DNA of 64,000 nt. It comes from Haliclona indistincta. Taxonomy: Eukaryota > Porifera > Demospongiae > Haplosclerida > Chalinidae. The DNA lies in contig OZ024792.1 of the NCBI GenBank assembly GCA_964017065.1, positions 5,141,754 to 5,205,753 on the forward strand, given 5' to 3'. A program made the translations under genes and the position numbers. Shown here piece after piece: positions 46,342 through 58,529 of the stretch (position 1 is its first letter; the number at the start of each line of letters is the position of its first letter). A model generated the notes under the pieces. That model ran no database searches, was not told the DNA's origin, and saw only the letters and a program-made list of their open reading frames with translations.

Positions 46342-49276
46342 ATGGATGAGTCGCGAGATCTGCAGTGCTCTTTGTGCTCTCAGCCCTATCGTAGTCCCAG
46401 GACTCTACCATGCTTACACTCTTTTTGTGAATCGTGCTTGGAAAAACACCAGCAAGATGTCTGTGGAGCAGAGCTCACCTGTCCAGTTGTGTTCTGTCAG
46501 CAGACTGCTGGCAACACTGCACCAAAGGATCTCTCAAAAAATGTCTGGTTAGAAACCAGAATCCAGTTAGACGCAAAGCTTGAAGTACTGAAGAAAAACT
46601 GTTGTGTCTGTGACGAAGAAAAACGCACTGACGTGTTTTGCAGTGAGTGTGGTATCTCAATGTGTGGTGACTGCACAACCAACTGGCACAATAGAAACAA
46701 GCTCTACAAGAACCACTCCTTAGTGCCTATCACAGAGGAGTCAGATGATAAACTGAGGGCAAACATTGCAGATCGATTATCTGAACCACTGGAAGAAGAG
46801 AGATGCAGTCAACACGCAGGGAAACTGTGTGAATTTTTCTGTGCACAATGCAACAAGCTCTCTTGCTCTGCTTGTCAGCTGACAGGATGCTGTAAAGGCC
46901 ACGAATTTGCTTATCTTCCTGATTTTGTCAAAACGACTAAAGACAAGCTGCAATGCTCAGTTCAAACCCTCAGTGGCCCGGTCAAGAAGCTAGCAGAGGC
47001 TTTAACTGAATGTGAGAAAATGGCTGATCAAGTATCTGCTCGTGAGAAGAAAGTAGAAGAAGAGATTGAAGCTGCTGTTAATGAGCGAATAGCGTCTCTG
47101 ATGAAACAAAAGCATGAGCTACTAGAGCAGTGTCATGATATCGCAAGGAGCAAGCACACTCGTCTTAGCCTCCAGATCGAGCAGCTCAAGAGAACGAAAC
47201 AACAAATGGAACACTGTACTGAAAATGTTGCTGCATCTTGCAGCAGCCACACTGCTGCAGACCTGCTTCCTGTCAAAGAGCTGATGATGAAGCGAATTGA
47301 GAACTTGAGTAAGGTGTTTGAGGGTGAAAAGCTTATTCCATGCACTAGCAGTGGGATCACTACTATATTCCACACTCTACCTCAGCTTGGAGACGTGTCT
47401 AATGGATGCTATCCACCACTATGTGTGCTGGAGGTACCTGCTGGTAAACCAGTCAAGTTTACAGTAGGTAGTGAAAAGAAGCTACGGCTAGTCACTATGA
47501 ATGAGGCAGGAGAGATGCTTGAGAAAGGAGGAGAGCAAGTGGAAGCTCATCTGAGCAGCAATGATGTATCAACCTCCATGGAGGTAGTGGACAATCAGGA
47601 TGGCTCCTATCAGCTCATGCTTACTTCAGATGGTAAACCAGGAGAACATCAACTTGCAGTGAAAATTCATGGCTGTCATGTTCTGGGTAGTCCCTTCAGA
47701 GTTACTGTTGAAGGGCAGTTTGATTCAGAGATAAAGCAGATCCAGCCGCTACTATCTCAGCCTCTGAGGGAAGGAGATCTCTGGTGAGCAGTTACTGTTA
47801 TCGGTGCTGTATGTTACACTTTGTTTCATAGGTTTGTTGTTGCCCTGAAATGGTTTGAAAAATGGAAGAAATATGTTGGTTTTGAGTCCTTTGACATAAG
47901 GTTTACTGGAAAGAAAGAATATTTTCCTGGATCGATTGATAACTCTGCCTTATTCAAAAGTGTGGAAATTATTTTTAATAATGTGTTGCAATTATGTTTG
48001 CTATAGATACGTTGGATTTAAAAGATGATCTCAAAGAGGGATTGGATTATGCTGTACTATCTGAACCTGCTTGGAACATATTTTTCTCCAAGTATGGCTG
48101 CTCTCAGCCTATTTCAAAGTGAGCTAGCTCATATTGATTATATGTATAACCATGGTATAACTGTTGGATCATCAGAAAAGTTGTGTTGTGTGGTACACAG
48201 CTCATTGTAGCAGTATATCCGGAGTGCAAGAGCATTATAGCTGCAGACTATACAACACAGAAACAGATCATATCTCCTCTTCTACGTCAGGGATTAAGAA
48301 AAGGTGATTTGTGGTGAGCTGTTGCCTCTTCTCTTACTCAAACATTTTGACCTGTACCTGTTTGCCAGGTATCTTGTTGATCAGCGATGGTTGAAGCAAT
48401 GGAAAAAGTATGTTGGGTTTGAAACAAGGGCCTTTAGATATGCTTGGATAGAATTGACATCTGCTGGGAATCAGGAAGCTCATCCTGGTCCAGTAGATAA
48501 CGCTGGACTTTTGAAATGTACGGTACAGTCTTTACAACAAGTACTGTACCAACTAGACATCTTCAGCTCCACAAAGTGATATCTTGAAGGATCGTCTAGT
48601 GGAGGGGCTACACTATGCTGTGGTACCTAATGCAGCATGGGAATTGTTACATGGTTGGTATGGGCTCTCACACGGTAGTAAACCCATTAAGAGGTAATAA
48701 TTTTTCTTCTTTATATCTAGTTTTCAGTTTTTTTCTCTCAGGTATGTTGTGGAGAATGGTAGTCTTGTGAGCCACCTTAAGGTGGAGGTATACCTGATAG
48801 AGTTCAAGTTGTGTGTTCATCCACATGTAAATGAATTGAAGGTTGAATTTTTTAGCAGTGCCTGCACCATCGGTAAGACCCATTATAGCTATGTGCAACT
48901 TACAAAGTCATTTTATTACCATGTCAGGTGAAGTCCAGGCTAAGATGTGTTTATTGTTTGATGAGCCTGCCGAGACAGAGTGTCGATTGTGGCAGCAATA
49001 CAGGACTAACACCAAGGGCGCCCTTGCTAACACATATGAGTTACTCTCTGATCTATCACTTACTATATCAGATGCAGGGTTGTGTAGTAGACAGGTAGGT
49101 GTGGTTTTAGATGACAGCAATAATGATGTATCGCTTCACATCCATAGGTTATCATGCTTGAACTAAAAGCAGCCAATGGTATTTGGTCACGAGATAAACC
49201 ACTAACCACACCTAAGGCAAGCTGCATGTATTATTCAACATTTTTCTATTATTTTCTTATGTTTCAACAGAAATGA
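46342..49276 (+). CDS. TRIM-DUSP-UBL chimera, gene 1 (RING, B-boxes, coiled coil, filamin, 2 DUSP, UBL), 822 aa
   Basis: Exons 46342-47783, 47832-47959, 48007-48118, 48176-48313, 48369-48517, 48567-48693, 48742-48872, 48928-49094, 49148-49216, 49271-49276; every phase agrees. RING about 9-52 ([20 protein letters not shown]); B-box 1 about 87-130; B-box 2 about 154-192; coiled coil to about 330; filamin repeat about 358-458 (GSPFRVTV). Exon 1 ends LREGDLW and splices into DUSP 1 ([27 protein letters not shown]). A 45-residue linker ends LRKGDLW and leads to DUSP 2 ([29 protein letters not shown]). A ubiquitin-like domain follows (LKVEVYLIEFKLC, ECRLWQQY, ISDAGLCSRQ). These resemble USP15 DUSP-Ubl1, but no USP protease follows. 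Gene 1 is unique in an 8-residue insert (KGALANTY region) in the UBL. Probably a cytosolic ubiquitin ligase. Confidence 0.88.
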
Positions 49277-50260
49277 TATCACTCCCAAGTATGCACAGCA
49301 TCACATTCTGCTAACTTAATGACAATTTTTGTAAACAATTTCAAAATTGATGTGTAAATGAAACACCGAAAAAAGCAACAAACACTAAAAATTAATGACT
49401 CTCAAGATTAATAGGACTAGACAGCTAAGGCAAGCATCTATAACTAGAATTCGTTGTTAAAATAATTATTTCATGGGTATGTGGTGAAACCTGTAAAATA
49501 ATTTTTTTAACACAAAAATTTTTTTACATGAAATTTTTCTGATAGTCAGTGAATGAAGCAGTGGTGATAAAATGGTTACTGAGTAAGTACGGCTCTGTTG
49601 TTCTTTCATAATCAGAGAATCAATAACTTAGTCAGAAAATTAACAAATAATACTGGGTTGGTAAAATCAAAAAAATGTGACTCGTCTTTAAGTGCTCAAT
49701 CAACTTCATCCACAAAAATCAGAATTACATAAATGTACACATGTACCTAGACACAAAGTTCTCTCATAATCTCATAATCACAAACAACTCTCATAATCAC
49801 TAATGAGAGTTGTTGTTTACTTCATCAAGAGGATTGGTTGGGATGAGTTTGCAACTGCCGTGTGAATGATAGTTTCTTAGGCTGTGGTGATAACACAGAG
49901 CGATCAGGTTAGATACTGAAAGATTTGCTGTTGTGTTTAGCAGAGCCAGTTAGCATTGCCTGCATTGGTTGTGTCAGCATATGCTACTCTTCCTCTATCT
50001 TTTCTCTCAGCTGCCATGGAATGTTTGTTTTTTATTCAGTGGCTTCTGATTACAATATAATTATTCACCTGCAATTTCTGCTGCAGGTCTTCATCCTTGA
50101 TATTTCTTCACTTTTCTTTTTATTGAAATACAGAATGCCGAGGAGAATGCCATTTTATTGCATTTGCATTCAGCCGGCCGTTTGCATTCCTGCAATCTGA
50201 TCGTTCCGTTATTTTCTAATTATACGACGAACAAATGTAGGCTGGGCTAGGCTAGCAAGA
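49277..50260. other. Intergenic block of the TRIM-DUSP array (gene 1 to 2)
   Basis: About 980 bp. It shares long stretches with the regions after genes 3 and 4, for example TTTCAAAATTGA near 49341, ATAATTATTTCATGGGTATG near 49463 and GATAACACAGAGCGATCAGG near 49888. No separate gene is supported; the small ORF at 49925-50200 lies in this repeated spacer. Confidence 0.6.
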
Positions 50261-53052
50261 ATGGATCGGGATCTCCAGTGCTCTTTGTGCTCTCAGCCCT
50301 ATCGTAGTCCCAGGACTCTACCATGCTTACACTCTTTTTGTAAATCGTGCTTGGAGAAACACCAGCAGGATGTCTGTGGAGCAGAGCTCACCTGTCCAGT
50401 CGTGTTCTGTCAGGAGACTGCTGGCAACACTGCACCAAAGGATCTCTCAAAAAACACCTGGTTAGAACACAGGATCCAAATAGACGAAAAGCTTAAAGAA
50501 TTTAAAGGAAATTGTGGTGTCTGTGACGAGGAAAGACGCACAGAAACGTTTTGCAGTGAGTGTGGTATCTCAATGTGTGGTGACTGCACAACCAACTGGC
50601 ACAATAGAAACAAGCTCTACAAGACCCACTCCTTAGTGCCTATCACAGATGAGTCAGATGATAAACTGAGGGCAAACATTGCAGATCGATTATCTGAACC
50701 ACTGGAAGAAGAGAGATGCAGTCAACACGCAGGGAAACTGTGTGAATTTTTCTGTGCTCAATGCAACAAGCTCTCTTGCTCTGCTTGTCAGCTGACAGGA
50801 TGCTGTAAAGGCCACAAATTTGCTTATCTTCCTGATTTTGTCAAAACAACTAAAGACAAGCTACAATGCTCAGTTCAAACCCTCAGCAGCCCCGTCAAGA
50901 AGCTAGCAGAGGCTTTAACTGAATGTGAGAAAATGGCTGATCAAGTATCTGCTCGTGAGAAGAAAGTAGAAGAAGAGATTGAAGCTGCTGTTAATGAACG
51001 AATAGCGTCTCTGATGAAGCAAAAGCATGAGCTACTAGAGCAGTGTCATGATATTGCTGCAAGGAGCAAGCACACTCGTCTTAGCCTCCAGATCGAGCAG
51101 CTCAAGAGAACAAAACAACAGATGGAACACTGTACTGAAAATGTTGCTGCATCTTGCAGCAGCCACACTGCTGCAGATCTGCTTCCTGTCAAAGAGCTGA
51201 TGATGAAGCGAATTGAGAACTTGAGTAAGGTGTTTGAGGGTGAAAAGCTTATTCCATGCACTAGCAGTGGGATCACTACTATATTCCACACTCTACCTCA
51301 GCTTGGAGACGTGTCTAATGGATGCTATCCACCACTATGTGTGCTGGAGGTACCTGCTGGTAAACCAGTTGAGTTTATGGCAGGTAGTGAAAAGAAGCTA
51401 TGGCTAGTCACTATGAATGAGGCAGGAGAGATGCTTGAGAAAGGAGGAGAGCAAGTGGAGGCTCATCTGAGCAGCAATGATGTATCAACCTCCATGGAGG
51501 TAGTGGACAATCAGGATGGATCCTACCAGCTCATGCTTACTTCAGATGGTAAACCAGGAGAACATCAACTTGCAGTGAAAATTCATGGCTGTCATGTTCT
51601 GGGTAGTCCCTTCAGAGTTACTGTTGAAGGGCAGTTTGATTCAGAGATAAAGCAGGTCCAGCCGCTACTATCTCAGCCTCTGAGGGAAGGAGATCTCTGG
51701 TGAGCAGTTACTGTTATCGGTGCTGTGTGTTACTCTTTGTTTTATAGGTTTGTTGTTGCCCTGAAATGGTTTGAAAAATGGAAGAAATATGTTGGTTTTG
51801 AGTCCTTTGACAGAAGGTTTACAGGAAAGAAAGAATATTTTCCTGGATCGATTGATAACTCTGCCTTATTCAAAAGTGTGGAAATTATTTTAAATGATAT
51901 AGTGCTATTGTGTTTGCTATAGATACATCGGCTTTAAAAGACGATCTCAAAGAGGGGTTGGATTATACTGTAATATCTGAACCTGCTTGGAACATATTTT
52001 TCTCCAGGTATGGCTGCTCTCAGCCTATTCCAAGGTGAACTACAGTAGCACATCTCAAACCATTCCATGGTTTTATGTATAAATCAGAAAAGTTGAATTG
52101 TGTGGTGAACATCTGATTGTAGCAGTATATCCACCAGACTATACAACACAGAAACAGATCATATCTCCTCTTCTATTACAGAGTTTTAAAAAAGGTGATT
52201 CGTGGTGAGCTGTTGCCTCTTCTCTTACTCAAACATTTTGACCTGTACCTGTTTGCCAGGTATCTTGTTGGTCTGCAATGGTTGAAGCAATGGAAAAAGT
52301 ATGTTGGGTTTGAATCATGGGACTTGGGATCTGCTGGGAAGCAGGAAACTCATCCTGGTCCAGTAGATAATGCTGGACTTTTTAAATGTACGGTGCAGTC
52401 TTCTACAACAAGTACTGTACCAACTAAACATCTTCAGCTCCACAAAGTGATATCTTGAAGGACTGTCTAAGGGAGGGGCTTCACTATGCTGTGGTACCTA
52501 ATGCAGCTTGGGAATTGTTACATGGTTGGTATGGGCTCTCACACAGTAGTAAACCCATTGAAAGGTAAGAAATTTTCTTCTTTATTATCTAGTTTCTGTT
52601 TTTTTTCTCTCAGGTATGTTGTGGAGTATGGTGTTTATTGGACGCAAATTAAGGTGGAGGTATACCTGGTAGGATTCAAGTTGTGTGTTCATCCACAAAT
52701 AAATGAATTGAAGGTTGATTTTTTTAGCAGAGCCTGTACCATCGGTAAGACCCATTATAGCTATGTGCAACTTACAAGTCATTGTTATTACCATGTCAGG
52801 TGAACTCCAGGCTAAGATGTGTTTATTGTTTGATGTGCCTGCCGAGACAGAGTGTCGATTGTGGCAGCAATACATGACCAACACATATGAGTTACTCTCT
52901 AAACTATCACATACTATATCAGATGCAGGGTTGTATGATGGACAGGTAGGTGTGGTTTAGATGACAACAATGATGTATTACTTCCACATCCATAGATTAT
53001 CATGCTTGAACTAAAAGCAGCCAATGGTATTTGGCCACGAGATAACCACTAA
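50261..53052 (+). CDS. TRIM-DUSP-UBL chimera, gene 2, 794 aa
   Basis: Exons 50261-51699, 51748-51875, 51923-52034, 52088-52204, 52260-52387, 52438-52564, 52614-52744, 52800-52945, 52996-53052. The domain order matches gene 1, including both DUSP domains and the UBL (ISDAGLYDGQVIMLELK). Starts MDRDLQC. Distinctive points: NTWLEHRIQIDEKLKEFKG between RING and B-box 1, one extra Ala in the coiled coil (HDIAARSK), linker end FKKGDSW, and a single-base deletion (GATAACCAC for GATAAACCAC) in the last exon, so the protein ends RDNH instead of continuing to TPKK. No frameshift elsewhere. Confidence 0.87.
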
Positions 53053-54868
53053 CCACACCTTAGCCAAGCTGCATGTATTATTCAACATTTTTCTATTATT
53101 TTCTTATGTTTCAACAGAAATGATATCACTGCCAAGTATGCACAGCATCACATTCTGCTAACTTATAATGACAATTTTTGTGAATAATTTCAAAATTGAA
53201 GTGTAAACAAAACACCGAAAAAGTAACAAACACTAAAATTAATGGCCCTCAAATAGTAGTGGTTAGGACTAAACAGTTAAGGCAAGCATCTATAACTAGA
53301 ACTGTCGTGTGAATGATGGTTCCTTAGACTGTGGTGATAACACAGAGCGATCAGGTTAGATACTGACAGATTTGCTGTTGTGTTTAGCAGAGCCAGTTAG
53401 CATTGGTTGTTACAGCTCTATCTCTTCTCTCTGCTGCCTCTTATCCATGCATGGAAGGTTTTTATTCAGATTAATTCTTTCCAATACTAATCTTGTAGAC
53501 TTAGACGCTGTGACAGCACTGAAATGAAGAAAAGAGATTTTAGTGACATTACAGCATTTTCACACAACAGCTCTACTGAAGTACTACACAACTTACTGCA
53601 TTTTAGTACCACAATCACTATGAGAGTGCATCTTTTCATTTACAGTATTCTCACACACTAGCTCCACTGATTCAGAATTAGTATGCAACCTACTGCAATT
53701 TAGTCTCATTTCAGTGCTGTCACAGTATTCTTACACATCAAGTCCACCAGATTAGTATGCAACTTAGTCTCAAGATCACTATGAAATGGCATTTTCTCTT
53801 AAAAGCACTATTAAACTACTCATACAGTCAAGCTACACTTCATCAGCGCTTACCAGATTGCAAGGTCACTGGAAGAATTTTGCAACTGTTTGCTATGATT
53901 AGCTCAGGACTATTTCAGTGGATGGTACAATTCATTGTAACAAACCATTGTACTACAATTAGACCATGTGTGTTACGCACTTCTAGTGTGTTCATTGTTA
54001 TAATAAAATAATTATTGTGATACGAAAATATAATATAATTGTAACAAAATACTTATTGTGTGACTGGGACTAGTAACTACTTAGCTATAATCTGTTTTGT
54101 TCCGATTTGCCAGACCATCACTTTTTCAGTTGCACCTATGGACATAACACCATCAAACCAAGCAGCACGTTGTCACTCATTATGACAAACCTGATGTTCA
54201 TTCTCCTAGAACAAAATAGGAGTTTAGTAATAACCCTTTCTGATTTCACAAAATTAATAGCCTGAGAGAGAGAGAGAAAGTAATTAATTTCGATAACCTT
54301 AAATCTAGGGCTACACACAAAACAACATGAACCAGAAAGCCTATTTATGCCCATCATTATCATTAGTAGATTATACAAAACCATCATTATAAAAGGCCGT
54401 AGCCAGGAATTTACAGAAAGGGCTCTTTTTCTTGTGGTGCAGACCACTGATGGCCATGTGAATTGATTTTTTTGCGCTAATTCTCGTGAACAGTCGCGTA
54501 GGACTACCTATAGATGTGCTATTTTCACTGAAAACAAGCTGCTTCAATTTTGGCTAAGGAATTGGACCTCTTGTTAAGAAAAGTGGACCTTTCAGGAGAC
54601 TGGGCGGTTCTTCAGAATCCCGTGAGCTACGTGTGTTGTTAAAAGAAAGACACATTAAATTTTGCGCGAATATTTTTCTACCCATTTCGCTGCATTCATC
54701 CTCCGCAATTAATTTCATGCATCAGTAGCCTAATTTTAACTATTGTGCAACAGAGGCTAGATAGCCATACACGTGTGTGCTTATTGGTACTAGGTAAAGT
54801 GCTCAGTAATTTTTGTACAAGACAACCTTCTTTTCAGTTTGTGATTACAAGTGTGCTGTTCATGCAGC
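53053..54868. other. Intergenic region after TRIM-DUSP gene 2
   Basis: The first 400 bp are the family 3' flank, lacking the ATTTCATGGGTATG block present after genes 1, 3 and 4. From about 53500 to 53830 there are degenerate repeats of a unit resembling CAGTATTCTCACACA...CTCCACTGATT...TAGTATGCAAC, plus an inverted copy of CTGTGACAGCACTGAAATGA. The rest, to 54868, contains no gene I can support. Confidence 0.45.
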
Positions 54869-55303
54869 TAGCCTAGTCAGGTGTGGCCTGACTATTCACG
54901 TTCACAGAATAGTCAGGGGACATTAGAATACTGTACCTTAGGAATTTGATTACGCAACGCAGATGTAATTTTCGTAGGTGTGACTAACCCACGTGTTACG
55001 CGATGGCGCTGGCAGCGGCTGTACGTTCCCAATCAGAAGCAATGGCAGTGGTCTGTCTTGGCTGTAGAGTACTGACAAAGAGAAGCTCAGACACTCGAGA
55101 GACTCACCACAATCGCCAGGTATCATAGCTAGTACTAGGTTACGCCCACATTATGTCATCACTACATTCTTCATAACCACTCTGCAATCTAATTGGTTCT
55201 GCAAATATAGTTGCAGATCGAGGTACAGGTACAGTATTCTGATGTCCCCTGACTATTCTTTGAACGCGAATAGTCATGCCATGCCTGACTACTGTTAGCC
55301 TCG
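54869..55303. mobile_element. MITE-like element with about 65-bp inverted repeats
   Basis: The left arm (CTAGTCAGG, TGGCCTGACTATTC, AGAATAGTCAGGGGACAT, AGAATACTGTACC; 54873-54937) is the reverse complement, with a few mismatches, of the right arm (GGTACAGTATTCT, ATGTCCCCTGACTATTCT, GAATAGTCATGCC, CCTGACTACTG; 55227-55295). About 435 bp in all, with no transposase frame. It lies in the longest gap of the TRIM array. Confidence 0.75.
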
Positions 55304-55756
55304 GATACGTTAACAAGACAAGCATGAAACAAATTCTCTGTCAATTAAAGCAGCTGAATGCGTACTAGCTATAGAGAGCTATATAGGAGCGGTCTATTTA
55401 CAGGAAAACCAACAACAGTGCTACTCTTAATGCTCCTAATACAATCTGACCATTTCTACATACTGATAGACTCACCAGTTTTACTCAGAGATCATGTAGG
55501 TGTTCAGGACCTTTGATTCACGATCACAGACACATTCAGCCGGTTCTAGCTGAGATTTCTCCTCGTTACAACACCTTTTCATTGTCACACAGAAGTTTAA
55601 AAGGCTGGTCCACTTGGCTCGTAGTAGAATAGAATGCCAGACAGCAGAAATAACTCGTCTTCAGTGGATTTTAAGCTAGGATTACCCGAACTATTCTTTC
55701 TTGCTGCCCTGGTTCCTAATTATGCGATCAACAAAATGTAGGAGGGGCTAGCAAGC
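55304..55756. other. Upstream region of TRIM-DUSP gene 3
   Basis: No ORF is supported. The last 45 bp carry the shared 5' block (CTAATTATGCGATCAACAAA ahead of the start codon). Confidence 0.5.
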
Positions 55757-58529
55757 ATGGATCTCCAGTGCTCTTTGTGTTCTCAGCCCTATCGTAGTCC
55801 CAGGACTCTACCATGCTTACACTCTTTTTGTGAATCGTGCTTGGAGAAACACCAGCAAGATGTCTGTGGAGCAGAGCTCACCTGTCCAGTCGTGTTCTGT
55901 CAGCAGACTGCTGGCAACACTGCACCAAAGGATCTCTCAAAGAACACCTGGTTAGAACACAGGATCCAAATGGACGAAAAGCTTAAAGAATTTAAAGGAA
56001 GTTGTGGTGTCTGTGACGAAGAAAGACGCACAGAAACGTTTTGCAGTGAGTGTGGTATCTCAATGTGTGGTGACTGCACAACCAACTGGCACAATAGAAA
56101 CAAGCTCTACAAGACCCACTCCTTAGTGCCTATCACAGATGAGTCCGATGATAAACTGAGGGCAAACATTGCAGATCGATTATCTGAACCACTGGAAGAA
56201 GAGAGATGCAGTCAACACGCAGGGAAACTGTGTGAATTTTTCTGTGCTCAATGCAACAAGCTCTCTTGCTCTGCTTGTCAGCTGACAGGATGCTGTAAAG
56301 GTCACAAATTTGCTTATCTTCCTGATTTTGTCAAAACAACTAAAGACAAGCTGCAATGCTCAGTTCAAACCCTCAGTAGCCCGGTCAAGAAGCTAGCAGA
56401 GGCTTTAACTGAATGTGAGAAAATGGCTGATCAAGTATCTGCTCGTGAGAAGAAAGTAGAAGAAGAGATTGAAGCTGCTGTTAATGAGCGAATAGCGTCT
56501 CTGATGAAGCAAAAGCATGAGCTACTAGAGCAGTGTCATGATATCGCAAGGAGCAAGCACACTCGTCTTAGCCTCCAGATCGAGCAGCTCAAGAGAACAA
56601 AACAACAGATGGAACACTGTACTAAAGCTGTCTCTGCATCTTGCAGCAGCCACACCGCTGCAGAACTGCTTCCTGTCAAAGAGCTGATGATGAAGCGAAT
56701 TGAGAACTTGAGTAAGGTGTTTGAGGGTGAAAAGCTTATTCCATGCACTAGCAGTGGGATCACTACTATATTCCACACTCTACCTCAGCTTGGAGACGTG
56801 TCTAATGGATGCTATCCACCACTATGTGTGCTGGAGGTACCTGCTGGTAAACCAGTCAAGTTTGCAGTAGGTAGTGAAAAGAAGCTACGGCTAGTCACTA
56901 TGAATGAGGCAGGAGAGATGCTTGAGAAAGGAGGAGAGCAAGTGGAAGCTCATCTGAGCAGCAATGATGTATCAACCTCCATGGAGGTAGTGGACAATCA
57001 GGATGGCTCCTACCAGCTCATGCTTACTTCAGATGGTAAACCAGGAGAACATCAACTTGCAGTGAAAATTCATGGCTGTCATGTTCTGGGTAGTCCCTTC
57101 AGAGTTACTGTTGAAGGGCAGTTTGATTCAGAGATAAAGCAGATCCAGCCGCTACTATCTCAGCCTCTGAGGGAAGGAGATCTCTGGTGAGCAGTTACTG
57201 TTATCGGTGCTGTATGTTACACTTTGTTTCATAGGTTTGTTGTTGCCCTGAAATGGTTTGAAAAATGGAAGAAATATGTTGGTTTTGAGTCCTTTGACAA
57301 AAGGTTTACTGGAAAGAAAGAATGTTTTCCTGGATTGATTGATAACTCGGCCTTATTCAAAAGTGTGGAAATTGTTTTAAATGTGCTGTATTGCTATTGT
57401 GTTTGCTATAGATACATCGGCTTTAAAAGACGATCTCAAAGAGGGATTGGATTATGCTGTAATATCTGAGCCTGCTTGGAACATATTTTTCTCCAAGTAT
57501 GGCAGCTCTCGGCCTATTCCAAGGTGAACTACAGTAGCACATCTCAAACCATTCCATGGTGTTTGTATAAATCAGAAAAGTTGTGTTGTGCGGTGAACAG
57601 CTCATTGTAGCAGTATATCCAGACTATACAAGACAGAAACAGATCATATCTCCTCTTCTACATCAGCGATTAAGAAAAGGTGATTCGTGGTGAGCTGTTA
57701 CCTCTTCTCTTGCTCAAACATTTTGACCTGTACCTGTTTGCCAGGTATCTTGTTGATCAGCGATGGTTGAACCAATGGAAAAAGTATGTTGGGCTTGAAA
57801 CATTGGACTTGAGATCTGCTGGGAAGCAGGAAGCTCATCCTGGTCCAGTAGATAATGCTGGACTTTTTAAATGTACGGTACAGTCTTTTACAACAAGTAC
57901 TGTACCAACTAAACATATTCAGCTCCACAAAGTGATATCTTGAAGGACCATCTAATAGAGGAACGAGACTATGCTGTGGTACCTAAAGCAGCGTGGGAAT
58001 TGTTACATGGTTGGTATGGGCTCTCACGCGGTAGTAAACCCATTGAAAGGTTATAATTTTTCTTCTTTATTATAGTTTTCAGTTTTTTTCCTGTCAGGTA
58101 TGTTGTGGAGTATGGAAGTGTTGTGAGGCACCTTCAGGTGGAGGTATACCTGGCAGAGTTCAAGTTGTGTGTTCATCCACATGTAAATAAATTCAAGGTT
58201 GGATTTTTTAGCAGAGCCTGTACCTTCAGTAAGACCAGCTATGCGCAACTTAAAAATCATTGTTATTACCATGTCAGGTGAAGTCCAGGCTAAGATGTGT
58301 TTATTGTTTGATGTGCCTGCGGAGATAGAGTGTCGATTGTGGCAGCGATACATAACAAACTCGTATGACTTACTCTCTAAACTATCACATACTATATCAG
58401 ATGCAGGGTTGTATGATGGACAGGTAGGTGTGGTTTACATGACAACAATGATGTATCGCTTCACATCCATAGATTATCATGCTTGAACTAAAAGCACCCA
58501 ATGGTATTTGGCCACGAGATAACCACTAA
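55757..58529 (+). CDS. TRIM-DUSP-UBL chimera, gene 3, 790 aa
   Basis: Exons 55757-57186, 57235-57362, 57412-57523, 57576-57689, 57745-57872, 57923-58049, 58098-58228, 58278-58423, 58473-58529. Starts MDLQCSLC, two residues shorter than genes 2 and 4. Domains as in the other copies. The RING to B-box stretch is of the gene 2 type (NTWLEHRIQMDEKLKEFKG), the coiled coil has KAVSASC like gene 4, and the linker ends LRKGDSW like gene 1. The seventh exon ends CTFS rather than CTIG. As in gene 2, the last exon has lost one A and ends RDNH. All splice sites appear usable (exon 6 donor GTTATA is weak). Confidence 0.87.

Noticed and set aside
47122..47375. Minus-strand frames of about 80 codons repeated in all four TRIM-DUSP genes
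   Set aside because: Antisense shadows of the conserved coiled-coil and filamin coding sequence; they recur only because the sense gene is duplicated.
49277..50260. Searched for USP protease exons (Cys and His boxes) after the UBL of gene 1
   Set aside because: Only the repeated array spacer is present, and the reading frame ends at a clear stop in all four copies.
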